The notes under the pieces are model-generated. The model had not been told where the DNA came from and did not search any database. It worked only from the letters and a program-made list of their open reading frames with translations. The translations under genes were made by a program, and so were the position numbers. From the IMG/VR virus record IMGVR_UViG_3300008108_000508, positions 1 to 34,967 of that record: a stretch of DNA of 34,967 nt, one strand, 5' to 3'. The stretch is from a virus. This document shows, one piece after another, positions 16,701 to 23,551 of this stretch (position 1 is its first letter; every line of letters starts with the position of its first letter).

Positions 16701-19700
16701 AGCCTGCCCACTATATCCACTATACAAATAATTGTGCAACCAACCTACTTGAGCAAATTTAACACCACTCATGTGGGTATAACTTGCCCCAGACCCAGCT
16801 GGACCAATTGTCATTGTATATTCTGTCCAAGATGTTGGTGGTACACCAGTCCAATAGTAAGGATTACCCCAACCACCATTACCAGGATTTGAATAATCCC
16901 AATAAAATTGTCTATATGATAAGAAACAATATGGATTACCACTTACAGTTCTAATCCATGCTGATATTTTATAAGTTTTTGTTGCATCAATTGTAATATA
17001 TCCAGCTTCGATATGCCCTTCCCAAGAACCAGGTCCTCTAAATGTTGTATTACCTGCTGCGGAATTACTATTTGATGTTACATAAGTTGTAGATGACCAA
17101 TTATATCCACCATCTTGTCCGAATGCGTTATGAGTAATATACTTACCACCTTCAGATTTCATACCAAATATATTGGCGCCATTTGAAGTGTTTGTAGATA
17201 TTGCACCACCTACTCTTAATCTATAAAGAGTTGAAAGGTCATTACCATCAATTCTGTATGTTGTATCAGTTGAATCAATAAATAGAGGCGCTCTCATACT
17301 AGAGTCATGATATACCATATCAGTACCAACTCTATAATACTCAGACCCAGCTTTTAATGCTCTATATGCATATGAGTGACCACTTGCCATCCTCATATCA
17401 ATACCATACTCCAAATCACCGGTAACAATCATTGCCCAGTCATTATTGTTTGGTTTGTTAATCCAAAGAATTGCATCAGTTCCAGACGCTTGGTTATCAA
17501 TACCATCCAAACGAAGTCCACTCATTCTAGAATCACTTCTTGGATTTACATAAAATGCGGTGTCATCCGAATCTCTAAATATTGGTGCCCTTAAGGATGT
17601 ACGAGCTTGCGCATCACCATCTCCAGAAATTTGGAATTCATTTCTTGCCGTATATCCACCATATGTTAATTTATTTCTAAATGCCCATTGGTCTGTAAAT
17701 GCTGTTTCCAAATCATCTACCAATTCAAAAACCATTCTAACTGCATTGGTTGCCGATGTTTCACCATATAATCTCCAACCATCGTTATCACCAACAGTTT
17801 GTGAGAACATATATGGTGGAGTAGTTGATACACCATTACCATACGTTGTACCAACAGGGTTTTGTGGAAGAATGAAGTTATTACCAGTTATATTAGCAAA
17901 AGTTACATTGTCTGTTGTACGAATGTTTTGATTCATTAGATGAACATCGGTAACACCGGGTCCAGTATTTATTGAAGCAAAAACAGGTGAATCGGTTGTA
18001 CGAACGTTTTGGTCCATATTAGCTGCAAATGCGTACGATGTTGTATCCATTATACGCTTCCAAGCTCCCCAAGAAGTTCCACTACCATATCTTAACCACA
18101 TATTACCATTATCGGTAAATCCTAATTCATTTGCACCACCACCACTCCAGTCACTTGAACCTCCATATTTTCTAAAATACATTACACCATTGTAAGTACC
18201 ACCATCACTTAAACCATTTGTTGAGTTTTGTTTGAAATCAAATCTCACACCCTGATTAGCGTTTTGAGTTTGTGGTGTACTAGCTGCTGCTCTTGTATCT
18301 TGAACGTTTATATAAGTTGCCGTTGTTGCTGATGTTGCATTTCCTAAAAAAGAACCCGCCGTTACCTGATTGAACGTTACGTTATCAGTTGTACGAAGAT
18401 TCTGATTCATTAAATAAACTTCAGTAGCGCCTTGTCCCGTATCAATTGTACCACTAAGAACAACGTTACCATTTACTTGTAATGTATTATCGGCATACCA
18501 TCTATCAGTTGATTCATTCCAATAGAAAGAAACAGTTGATGCGTTACCTCTCTTTACTTCTATACCAGCATTTTCAGTTGGTGCAGTTGATGCTCCAATA
18601 TCTGCATTTAATGTGATGATGTTATCACCTACATTTAAAGTTGTTGTATTAATATATGTTGTTGTACCACTTACAGTAAGGTCACCACTAATTGTAGCGT
18701 TACCAGTTACTGCTAATGTAGTACCATCGAATGTTAAATTTGCTTCAACTGTACCATTTGGTGCAGTTCCATTTAATGTGATTACACCATTATTAGTTGT
18801 ACCAGTTAATGCTAATAATCCAGAAGTTCCCCCACTTCCAGAAGTCCCTGCAGTTCCACCACTACCAGAAGTTCCACCACTACCGCTTGTTCCGCTTGTT
18901 CCAGAAGTACCCGATGTACCAGAAGTACCCGATGTACCAGAAGTACCTCCACTACCAGCAGTACCTCTAGTTCCAGAAGTACCCGATGTTCCAGAAGTAC
19001 CACCACTTCCGCTTGTTCCAGAAGTACCACCACTTCCGCTTGTACCAGAAGTACCTCCACTTCCGCTTGTACCAGAAGTTCCAGCTGTTCCACCACTTCC
19101 GCTTGTACCAGAAGTTCCCGATGTACCACCACTTCCGCTTGTACCAGAAGTTCCAGATGTACCACTACTACCAGCAGTACCTCCAGTTCCAGATGTTCCA
19201 GAAGTACCTCCACTACCACTAGTTCCAGATGTTCCAGAAGAACCACCACTACCACTAGTACCAGCAGAACCAGAAGTCCCTGCACTTCCGCTTGTACCAG
19301 CACTTCCGCTTGTACCAGCACTTCCGCTTGTACCAGCAGAACCAGTAGTTCCAGAAGAACCCGTACTTCCACTTGTACCAGAAGTTCCAGAAGAACCAGC
19401 AGTACCAGTGTTACCTGTTCTTGAGAAATCTATTACTAATTGTGCTCCATTTGTAGAAGGAATTACCCCACTTACATAAGAAACAGGTATTTTGTAATAT
19501 CCAGCTGCAGATGTTACTGCTCCTGTTACTACAAATATATTGTTTATTGTACCATTATCTCTGCTTGATAATACGATATATCCTCTAGCTGAAGTTGTTG
19601 TAGAATCATCCCATGTATCAAACCATGTAGTTTGAGTTACACCAGATTGGTCTGTATTATCAATGAATATTTGAGATATTAATCCAGTTGATGTGTTGTT

Positions 19701-21503
19701 ATATCTTAAAGTTCCAGCACCAGGATCCGAATCAGTTGTTGATGTACTAAAATTATATTTTACACCACCAGCTTGTCCGCTTGTTCCAGAAGTTCCGCTT
19801 GTTCCAGAAGTTCCAGCAGAACCAGAAGAACCCTGTGCACCAGAAGTTCCAGATGAACCAGAAGTTCCCGATGTACCAGAAGTTCCCGATGTACCAGAAG
19901 TTCCAGAAGAACCTCCAGTTCCAGTTGAACCAGCCGTACCAGTTGAACCACTAGTTCCAGATGTTCCGTTTATACCAGATGTTCCAGAAGAACCAGAAGT
20001 TCCAGATGTTCCTGACGTTCCAGAAGAACCACTAGCTCCACCAATACCACTTGTTCCAGAAGTTCCTGATGTGCCAGAAGTTCCAGAAGAACCACTAGTA
20101 CCAGAAGTTCCAGAAGAACCAGCACTACCAGTTGTACCCGCCGAACCACCTGCCCCACTTATACCACCACTACCAGAAGTTCCAGAAGTACCACCGCTTC
20201 CAGATGAACCATTTGAACCAGATGTTCCTGATGTTCCAGAAGTTCCCGAAGAACCACCAGTACCAGAACTTCCTGTTAATCCAGAAGTACCACTTACTCC
20301 AGATGAACCAGCTGAACCAGACGTACCAGCTGTTCCAGTACTTCCGCTTGTCCCAGAAGTTCCTGATGTTCCAGAAGTTCCTGATGAACCAGATGAACCA
20401 GTACTTCCACTTGTTCCAGAAGTACCAGAAGAACCACCCGTTCCAGTAGTTCCAGAAGTTCCTGATGTCCCAGAAGTTCCTGATGTACCTCCGCTTCCCG
20501 ATGTACCAGAAGACCCGGTTGAACCAGACGTACCGCCACTACCACTAGTACCAGAAGTTCCAGAAGTTCCTCTTGTACCAGAAGTACCAGAAGTACCACC
20601 ACTTCCGCTTGTTCCAGACGTACCACCACTACCAGAAGTTCCCGATGTACCGCCACTACCAGAAGTACCAGAAGTACCTCCACTACCAGAAGTTCCCGAT
20701 GTACCACTTGTTCCAGAAGTTCCTGATGTTCCTGATGTACCAGCCGACCCAGTTGTACCAGAAGTTCCAGATGTTCCTGATGTTCCAGACGTACCAGACG
20801 TACCAGAAGTTGCTGCTGCAAATCTTCTACTAATTCTACCGGTAGTCATGTTCAATACCAACACCTCATTTGTTGTATTATCAGTTGGTATAGAATCTCC
20901 TGTTACCGAAATAGAACCACTTACATTTAGTGAACCAGTAATTTCTTGTCTATCAATTACATTATCACCGAATTTGTTTGAACCAGTAGCATATATTATT
21001 GATGATGAAATAAATGTTGTATGCAATTCAGTAGCTGTAATTTTTCCAGCCACATTTAAGTTTTGACTTATTACAACTGAACCAGTTATGTTTGAATTTC
21101 CGTTTACCGCTAACCCACCACTAATTGAAGTTGGTACATTAACTACCAATCCTCTATTTGGTGAAATATTTGCAGTTGCCGAACCAGATTTAATTTGATT
21201 AATATCTCCAATTGCATCTGCATTGATATTAAATAATCCACTACCATCACCTCTAAATAAAGATGCAGTTATAGATGATGATATTGATAAAGACCCAGTT
21301 ATTTGAGTATTGGACTTTACTTCTAATGGTAAATTTCCAAAAGAATCTATTTCGTATGTTTGAACACCAGATGCAGTAATTTTTCCAACAACATTTAATG
21401 ATGCCGATGAGAAATCTACTATTCTACTTCCACTTACATACAAAGCAACTAAGCTTGAACTTAGTTGATTTAAACCATTAGGGTTACCTCCTAAATACTC
21501 CAT
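13383..21503 (-). CDS. Giant tail fibre with collagen-like blocks and C-terminal S74 intramolecular chaperone
   Basis: A 2,706-residue fibre. Residues 1-229: fibre modules shared with the upstream fibre (RGDGSGLFNINADAI, IKSGSATANISPNRG). Residues about 230-579 and 699-893: Gly-X-Y collagen-like blocks, separated by a small beta domain. Residues about 895-2590: a long shaft with DQNVRTTDSPVF-type strands and nine copies of a motif like APIFYDSDNTGYYVNPAG. A jelly-roll, carbohydrate-binding-like segment lies at about 1500-1605 (YKISAWIRTVSG). Residues 2596-2706: S74 endosialidase-type chaperone, SDRRAKENI then IGVIAQEVNEVIPEAV, ending in a coiled coil. In this family the domain trimerises the fibre, then cleaves itself just before the Ser (2596) using the Ser-Lys pair, here Ser2596 and Lys2601. 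The mature protein would lose the last 111 residues. Confidence 0.93.
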   Translation of the reverse strand: MEYLGGNPNGLNQLSSSLVALYVSGSRIVDFSSASLNVVGKITASGVQTYEIDSFGNLPLEVKSNTQITGSLSISSSITASLFRGDGSGLFNINADAIGDINQIKSGSATANISPNRGLVVNVPTSISGGLAVNGNSNITGSVVISQNLNVAGKITATELHTTFISSSIIYATGSNKFGDNVIDRQEITGSLNVSGSISVTGDSIPTDNTTNEVLVLNMTTGRISRRFAAATSGTSGTSGTSGTSGTSGTTGSAGTSGTSGTSGTSGTSGTSGSGGTSGTSGSGGTSGTSGSGGTSGTSGSGGTSGTSGTRGTSGTSGTSGSGGTSGSTGSSGTSGSGGTSGTSGTSGTSGTTGTGGSSGTSGTSGSTGSSGSSGTSGTSGTSGTSGSTGTAGTSGSAGSSGVSGTSGLTGSSGTGGSSGTSGTSGTSGSNGSSGSGGTSGTSGSGGISGAGGSAGTTGSAGSSGTSGTSGSSGTSGTSGTSGTSGIGGASGSSGTSGTSGTSGSSGTSGINGTSGTSGSTGTAGSTGTGGSSGTSGTSGTSGTSGTSGSSGTSGAQGSSGSAGTSGTSGTSGTSGQAGGVKYNFSTSTTDSDPGAGTLRYNNTSTGLISQIFIDNTDQSGVTQTTWFDTWDDSTTTSARGYIVLSSRDNGTINNIFVVTGAVTSAAGYYKIPVSYVSGVIPSTNGAQLVIDFSRTGNTGTAGSSGTSGTSGSTGSSGTTGSAGTSGSAGTSGSAGTSGSAGTSGSAGTSGSGGSSGTSGTSGSGGTSGTSGTGGTAGSSGTSGTSGTSGSGGTSGTSGTSGSGGTAGTSGTSGSGGTSGTSGSGGTSGTSGSGGTSGTSGTSGTRGTAGSGGTSGTSGTSGTSGTSGTSGTSGSGGTSGSGGTAGTSGSGGTSGLLALTGTTNNGVITLNGTAPNGTVEANLTFDGTTLAVTGNATISGDLTVSGTTTYINTTTLNVGDNIITLNADIGASTAPTENAGIEVKRGNASTVSFYWNESTDRWYADNTLQVNGNVVLSGTIDTGQGATEVYLMNQNLRTTDNVTFNQVTAGSFLGNATSATTATYINVQDTRAAASTPQTQNANQGVRFDFKQNSTNGLSDGGTYNGVMYFRKYGGSSDWSGGGANELGFTDNGNMWLRYGSGTSWGAWKRIMDTTSYAFAANMDQNVRTTDSPVFASINTGPGVTDVHLMNQNIRTTDNVTFANITGNNFILPQNPVGTTYGNGVSTTPPYMFSQTVGDNDGWRLYGETSATNAVRMVFELVDDLETAFTDQWAFRNKLTYGGYTARNEFQISGDGDAQARTSLRAPIFRDSDDTAFYVNPRSDSRMSGLRLDGIDNQASGTDAILWINKPNNNDWAMIVTGDLEYGIDMRMASGHSYAYRALKAGSEYYRVGTDMVYHDSSMRAPLFIDSTDTTYRIDGNDLSTLYRLRVGGAISTNTSNGANIFGMKSEGGKYITHNAFGQDGGYNWSSTTYVTSNSNSAAGNTTFRGPGSWEGHIEAGYITIDATKTYKISAWIRTVSGNPYCFLSYRQFYWDYSNPGNGGWGNPYYWTGVPPTSWTEYTMTIGPAGSGASYTHMSGVKFAQVGWLHNYLYSGYSGQAEIQGFRIEEVDNTLANNTTVLGDLYASRFIDNNDGSFLADPTGTSRFVNLTLTGQLNIPNNALINVNNEPDVWGARFRTTTSTSNLGSALKNIIWTGGGTSEGFAISGVGTGGYALEVRNDGIAWARSSFRAPEHFGDRFYDTGGTFLFRVGANSGNTRHINLSNSTSDPSDVGSSTGITSGQRGDGQPYYMFYVKSPYNNGNSTHTRMVVGWHTGVEIGGNPAYGGTRFMSDSPGVSTNEIMSIGRGDQNVRITNTLFAPYFADRDNTGYYLDLATVGTSINMAGSLNAATYYRPAILVNASGTSSSGGALGMQQVTGEGWTGIFVDYEPYTGWGLWHDNPNNMFAFTSESSTGQIRSFTVPSRQSGNRTAYEKFRVDQNNGDVIVGRDGYAQSSFRAPIFYDSADTTYYVDLNSSAYLRGPVNTAGGHSTSLFRVIARASEMGTGQQSQLQMWVSEPGNTWNDGGFGFNVDNSYHDGSAAYHFSRPNTNYGQAYMRFTTAGHTYFYNTNTSGGRSTNMEMYSSGYVYVNNYLQGGNSLRAPIFYDSDNTGYYVNPAGTTQLSYVLANDWFRAQGGTGLYTQDYGSHWRTSLQSSYGTWETYGYARNGWAGINIIDPSGYWNHYMHESGNGGLYQQNGNGWVWYYSRGNDCLGIGDSSTVGGYAARINNSLYVNSTLYTGGPVYGTIFYDSNDSGYYLDPNGVDNQGLRMRGGTLHGPNWSWGKYLRVGTNGRIDGNPSVVTTNGNLHLDCENGYETYINHYSGNRTYTYELRSTFIYDYNNTGYYWNGDGTSRMLTIDVNNAYLGFFEPWGVGGNSGQGTRAYSIFQEGGGWGYPYPDLRIAYHTGIKLGANGPSYEGVRLYSDYDMSGILIQLSGPSNYSFWHTWQRLEGYHGIYSGLNSAHFYPNNSTYGTWRVDGTRSGYGGILFDVGNTPVLMFDGGGNGGIYYQSGRWMFYHYFPYNCVGVNTSSTSPSYGMYVYRGIYATENIVAYSDRRAKENIVTIDSALDKLLQMRGVYYNRIADENKVRQIGVIAQEVNEVIPEAVTYCDVNDEYGVSYGNLAGLFIESIKDQQQIIDKQAEEINLLKDELQKIKDLILNIKG
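13386..13390 (-). promoter_or_regulatory. Shine-Dalgarno site overlapping the end of the S74 fibre gene
   Basis: The fibre ends AAA GGA TAA TAAT ATG: the AAGGA is made of the last two sense codons, adjoining the stop, and lies 7 bases before the ATG at 13378. This couples translation of the 143-residue protein to the fibre. Confidence 0.7.
18830..19412 (-). repeat. Collagen-like Gly-X-Y block 2 of the S74 fibre
   Basis: About 194 residues of GTS, GSG, GSA and GTA triplets with Gly at every third place. The block flows into LLALTGTTNNGVITLNG, the same kind of linker that ends the collagen block of the other fibre. Synonymous codons are well mixed. Confidence 0.9.
19768..20815 (-). repeat. Collagen-like Gly-X-Y block 1 of the S74 fibre
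   Basis: About 350 residues of Gly-X-Y triplets dominated by GTS, GSG, GSS and GTG, with occasional GIN, GAQ, GVS and GLT. It starts after GRISRRFAAATSG and ends at SGQAGGVKYNF. No proline occurs in the triplets, unlike animal collagen; Ser/Thr-rich triplets are usual in phage collagen-like fibres. Confidence 0.9.
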
Positions 21504-21515
21504 TCATTAAAACTT

Positions 21516-21848
21516 TTATGTTATCTCCAATACCGAAACAATTACATCTGCTGAATTAGCTAATGATGATGTTACCGAAAGAAAATCTCCGGCTTCCAAA
21601 ACTAACTTTTGCTCACCACCAACTAACACATTAGAACTACCAGGCACTATTAACGCATCCTTAACAACGTATGCAACTTTGTTGGCAGATACATCTCTTA
21701 CCATTACACTAACTGAAATATTATTTGTGTTTACATTAGCTACACCAACACCAATTACAGTTGTTGATGTATTTGCCGGTGTTGTGTAAACAGGAACACC
21801 TGTTGTTCCAATTGAACTTGCTATACTATTTTTAAATGCGTTTGCCAT
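21516..21848 (-). CDS. Small virion structural protein, 110 residues
   Basis: The protein begins MANAFKNSIASSIGTTGVPV and continues YTTPANTSTTVIGVGVANVN, SVSVMVRDVSANKVAYVVKD, then VLVGGEQKLVLEAGDFLSVT and ends with DVIVSVLEIT. This is an all-beta domain of a type common in tail clusters of cyanophages and other marine T4-like phages, where the ending 'GD.L.VTSS...D...SVLE.T' recurs. It sits directly before the S74 fibre gene (12 bases) and after the 93-residue fibre-module protein (13 bases). A decoration or fibre-adaptor role is inferred from position; no enzyme motif is seen. Confidence 0.75.
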   Translation of the reverse strand: MANAFKNSIASSIGTTGVPVYTTPANTSTTVIGVGVANVNTNNISVSVMVRDVSANKVAYVVKDALIVPGSSNVLVGGEQKLVLEAGDFLSVTSSLANSADVIVSVLEIT

Positions 21849-21861
21849 TTCTTTTTATTTT

Positions 21862-22143
21862 TTATCCCAATGCTATTGCAAATGCGATAGCTGAATCCAA
21901 TACATTAACCCCATCCACCAAATATCCTCCTGCTGTCAAATCCATAGAACCGGTCATCTTAACAGAACCACTTACCAATAAACTATTATTTATAGTAAGA
22001 TTATCGAATGATGCTTGTTGTACATCAATAGTTCCTTTAAATGAACCAGTCAAAGAACCTGTAAACGACCCACTTAAATCCGCAAAAGCATTATTTCTAT
22101 CTTGAATTATAGAACCAGAAAATATAGGATTGTGTATTACCAT
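21862..22143 (-). CDS. Mini fibre-module protein, 93 residues
   Basis: The protein carries GSFTGSLTGSFKGTIDVQQA and SLLVSGSVKMTGSMDLTAGG, the same short beta-strand repeats (xGSFTGSxxGS, xxVSGSxxxTGS) that make up the large fibres in this window, followed by an Ala-rich end. It looks like a stand-alone fragment of a fibre N-terminal or linker region. The ATG at 22143 has a Shine-Dalgarno AAGG and a putative promoter box 25 bases upstream. It may be an adaptor that binds the fibres, or a degraded fibre relic; the intact expression signals favour a working gene. Confidence 0.65.
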   Translation of the reverse strand: MVIHNPIFSGSIIQDRNNAFADLSGSFTGSLTGSFKGTIDVQQASFDNLTINNSLLVSGSVKMTGSMDLTAGGYLVDGVNVLDSAIAFAIALG

Positions 22144-22146
22144 TTT

Positions 22147-22199
22147 ACCTTAAACATTTTGTTATAGGTATAAATATAAACTTCCATATCTTTTAAGGT
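22147..22199 (-). promoter_or_regulatory. Inverted repeat covering the ribosome site of the 93-residue gene
   Basis: On the coding strand ACCTTAAA (22192-22199, at the end of the upstream gene) pairs perfectly with TTTAAGGT (22147-22154), which contains the Shine-Dalgarno AAGG. The 37 bases between include the RTATTTATW box. If transcription comes from upstream, the start would be masked; if it comes from the box, it would be free. Confidence 0.4.
22169..22177 (-). promoter_or_regulatory. RTATTTATW box before the 93-residue gene
   Basis: ATATTTATA on the coding strand, 25 bases before the ATG at 22143, in the 49-base gap after the tail assembly chaperone gene. Likely drives the small structural genes and the S74 fibre. 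Confidence 0.45.
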
Positions 22200-22636
22200 T
22201 TTACAGGCCATTCTATATTAAACGGATTTGATTGATTCGTTACATCTCTCAATTGTTGTCTATAATTACTCCAAATATTTTTAGTTTCCGTTGGAATATC
22301 ACTTAATTGAGTCCAATCACATTCTGCCAATAATTCATTTCTAATTTCTCTAACAATAAACCATTGATTTTCCAATCTATAATCTATATCACTTTGAGAA
22401 GCATCGGTTTGAATCCAATTCTGATAATATACGCCATCAGTTAGAACAGGAGTTCCTTCGGTAATATTTTTTGTATAATCATTTGGCATTGAAGTTGGAG
22501 TAACTACATACATATCCCAATCAGCTAATGATTCATCGGATAATTCAGCAGGTAAACTTACATTTGGATACGCCTCTCTTAATTGAGGAATACTATATGG
22601 ATACGTTATTGTTTCATCTATAATTCTTAAATACAT
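22193..22636 (-). CDS. Phage tail (fibre) assembly chaperone
   Basis: A 147-residue protein. Its C-terminal half, NELLAECDWTQLSDIPTETK, then WSNYRQQLRDVTNQSNPFNI and EWPVKP, matches the phage tail assembly chaperone pattern 'R-x-x-L-L-x-x-x-D-W-T-Q-x-x-D-x-P ... W-x-x-Y-R-Q-x-L-R-D ... P-W-P-x-K/P'. Proteins of this type lie just after fibre or adhesin genes and help them fold or attach. The N-terminal half (YPYSIPQLREAYPNVSLPAE) is like the peptide-binding part of such proteins. It starts one base after the stop of the leucine-rich protein, so it is probably that protein's partner. Confidence 0.8.
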   Translation of the reverse strand: MYLRIIDETITYPYSIPQLREAYPNVSLPAELSDESLADWDMYVVTPTSMPNDYTKNITEGTPVLTDGVYYQNWIQTDASQSDIDYRLENQWFIVREIRNELLAECDWTQLSDIPTETKNIWSNYRQQLRDVTNQSNPFNIEWPVKP

Positions 22637-22637
22637 A

Positions 22638-23540
22638 TTATTTAAAGTTTGCAGGAATTGATGCGAAATTTGTTAAATTAATACAATTGTTAAAGCAATC
22701 AGTTCCAGATGGTGTTGGAGTTCGTAACCACAATTCAGGAGCTGTTCCAGTTAATGCGTTTGTTGTAGAACTCATATTATAGCAGTTATTAAAAATCAAT
22801 GCATTAGTATTATTTGTAAATTGTAATACATTTGTTAATGCTCTGCAATTTCTAAAAGTACCAGAAAAATTAGTTACATTTATATTTTGGTCAAATAATG
22901 TTGATGGTACTGATGTAAGTGCTGAACATGCAAAGAAACACGATGCAAATGTAGTTGCAGCTGGTACATTATCAAATAATCCACTTGGAACTGTTGTTAA
23001 TGTTAGTATCGATGCAAATGTGTTTGAAAATGTTGTTGCATTTGGTGAATAATCAAAAAGGTCAGAAGGTATTGCTGATAATCTAGTAGCTTGAAATGCC
23101 GAATTAAAGTTTACCACTTCTGCTAATCCAGTATAACCACCCACACCATCAAGAGAAGCACTACCAGGTATTGATGTTAAATTTTGACAACCATAAAAAT
23201 TTATAGTTCTCAATCCAACAATTCCCCATTGAACCAATTCAGTAATAAGATTTCTAATATTTAAATTATTATTTACTGAAAATCCTGGCATAAATCCGCT
23301 AATAGTAATAGTATATGTACCTGTTGCCGAATATGTATGAATTCTATCAGTAGATGATGATGATGTTATTAATGGTGATGATGTACCATCACCCCAACTT
23401 ATTGTAAGATTTGGTTTTAATAATCCAAAATCAACTAAAGGTACAGTAAACACTGTATTTACTGAAGTTGTTGTTACTTTAAAAACAAACGGAAATACTT
23501 CTGCAGAATCCGATGGTATTAATTTTCTTGCTATACTCAT
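22638..23540 (-). CDS. Adhesin-like protein: PKD-like domain plus BspA-type leucine-rich repeats
   Basis: A 300-residue protein. Residues about 40-88 (LTISWGDGTSSPLIT to HTYSATGTYTITISG) are a PKD-like beta sandwich with the WGDGT and HxYxxxGxYTITI marks. From about residue 95 on there are leucine-rich repeats of the BspA/DUF285 type: IPSDLFDYSPNATTFSNTF, VPSGLFDNVPAATTFASCFF, VPSTLFDQNINVTNFSGTF, each followed by a loop like ACSALTS or NCRALTN. These repeats bind proteins or surfaces in bacteria, and in phages they occur as fibre tips. Lying between a giant fibre gene and a tail assembly chaperone, it is most likely a receptor-binding tip. No signal peptide is present, as expected for a virion protein. 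Confidence 0.75.
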   Translation of the reverse strand: MSIARKLIPSDSAEVFPFVFKVTTTSVNTVFTVPLVDFGLLKPNLTISWGDGTSSPLITSSSSTDRIHTYSATGTYTITISGFMPGFSVNNNLNIRNLITELVQWGIVGLRTINFYGCQNLTSIPGSASLDGVGGYTGLAEVVNFNSAFQATRLSAIPSDLFDYSPNATTFSNTFASILTLTTVPSGLFDNVPAATTFASCFFACSALTSVPSTLFDQNINVTNFSGTFRNCRALTNVLQFTNNTNALIFNNCYNMSSTTNALTGTAPELWLRTPTPSGTDCFNNCINLTNFASIPANFK

Positions 23541-23551
23541 AACTATAATTA

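Noticed and set aside
18812-19372. Minus-strand frames of Val/Leu/Glu/Gln repeats in the collagen regions (also 20294-20821, 25732-26523, 26524-27432)
   Set aside because: Other-frame readings of the Gly-X-Y repeats; composition follows from the repeat and no start signals are present.
19693-21066. Long plus-strand frame encoding repeated PEVPxVPEVP (also 18613-19479 and 26490-27641)
   Set aside because: It is the exact antisense shadow of Gly-Thr/Ser-Ser repeats: the complement of a repeated low-complexity coding region stays open. No ribosome site or promoter is visible, and all supported genes are on the minus strand.
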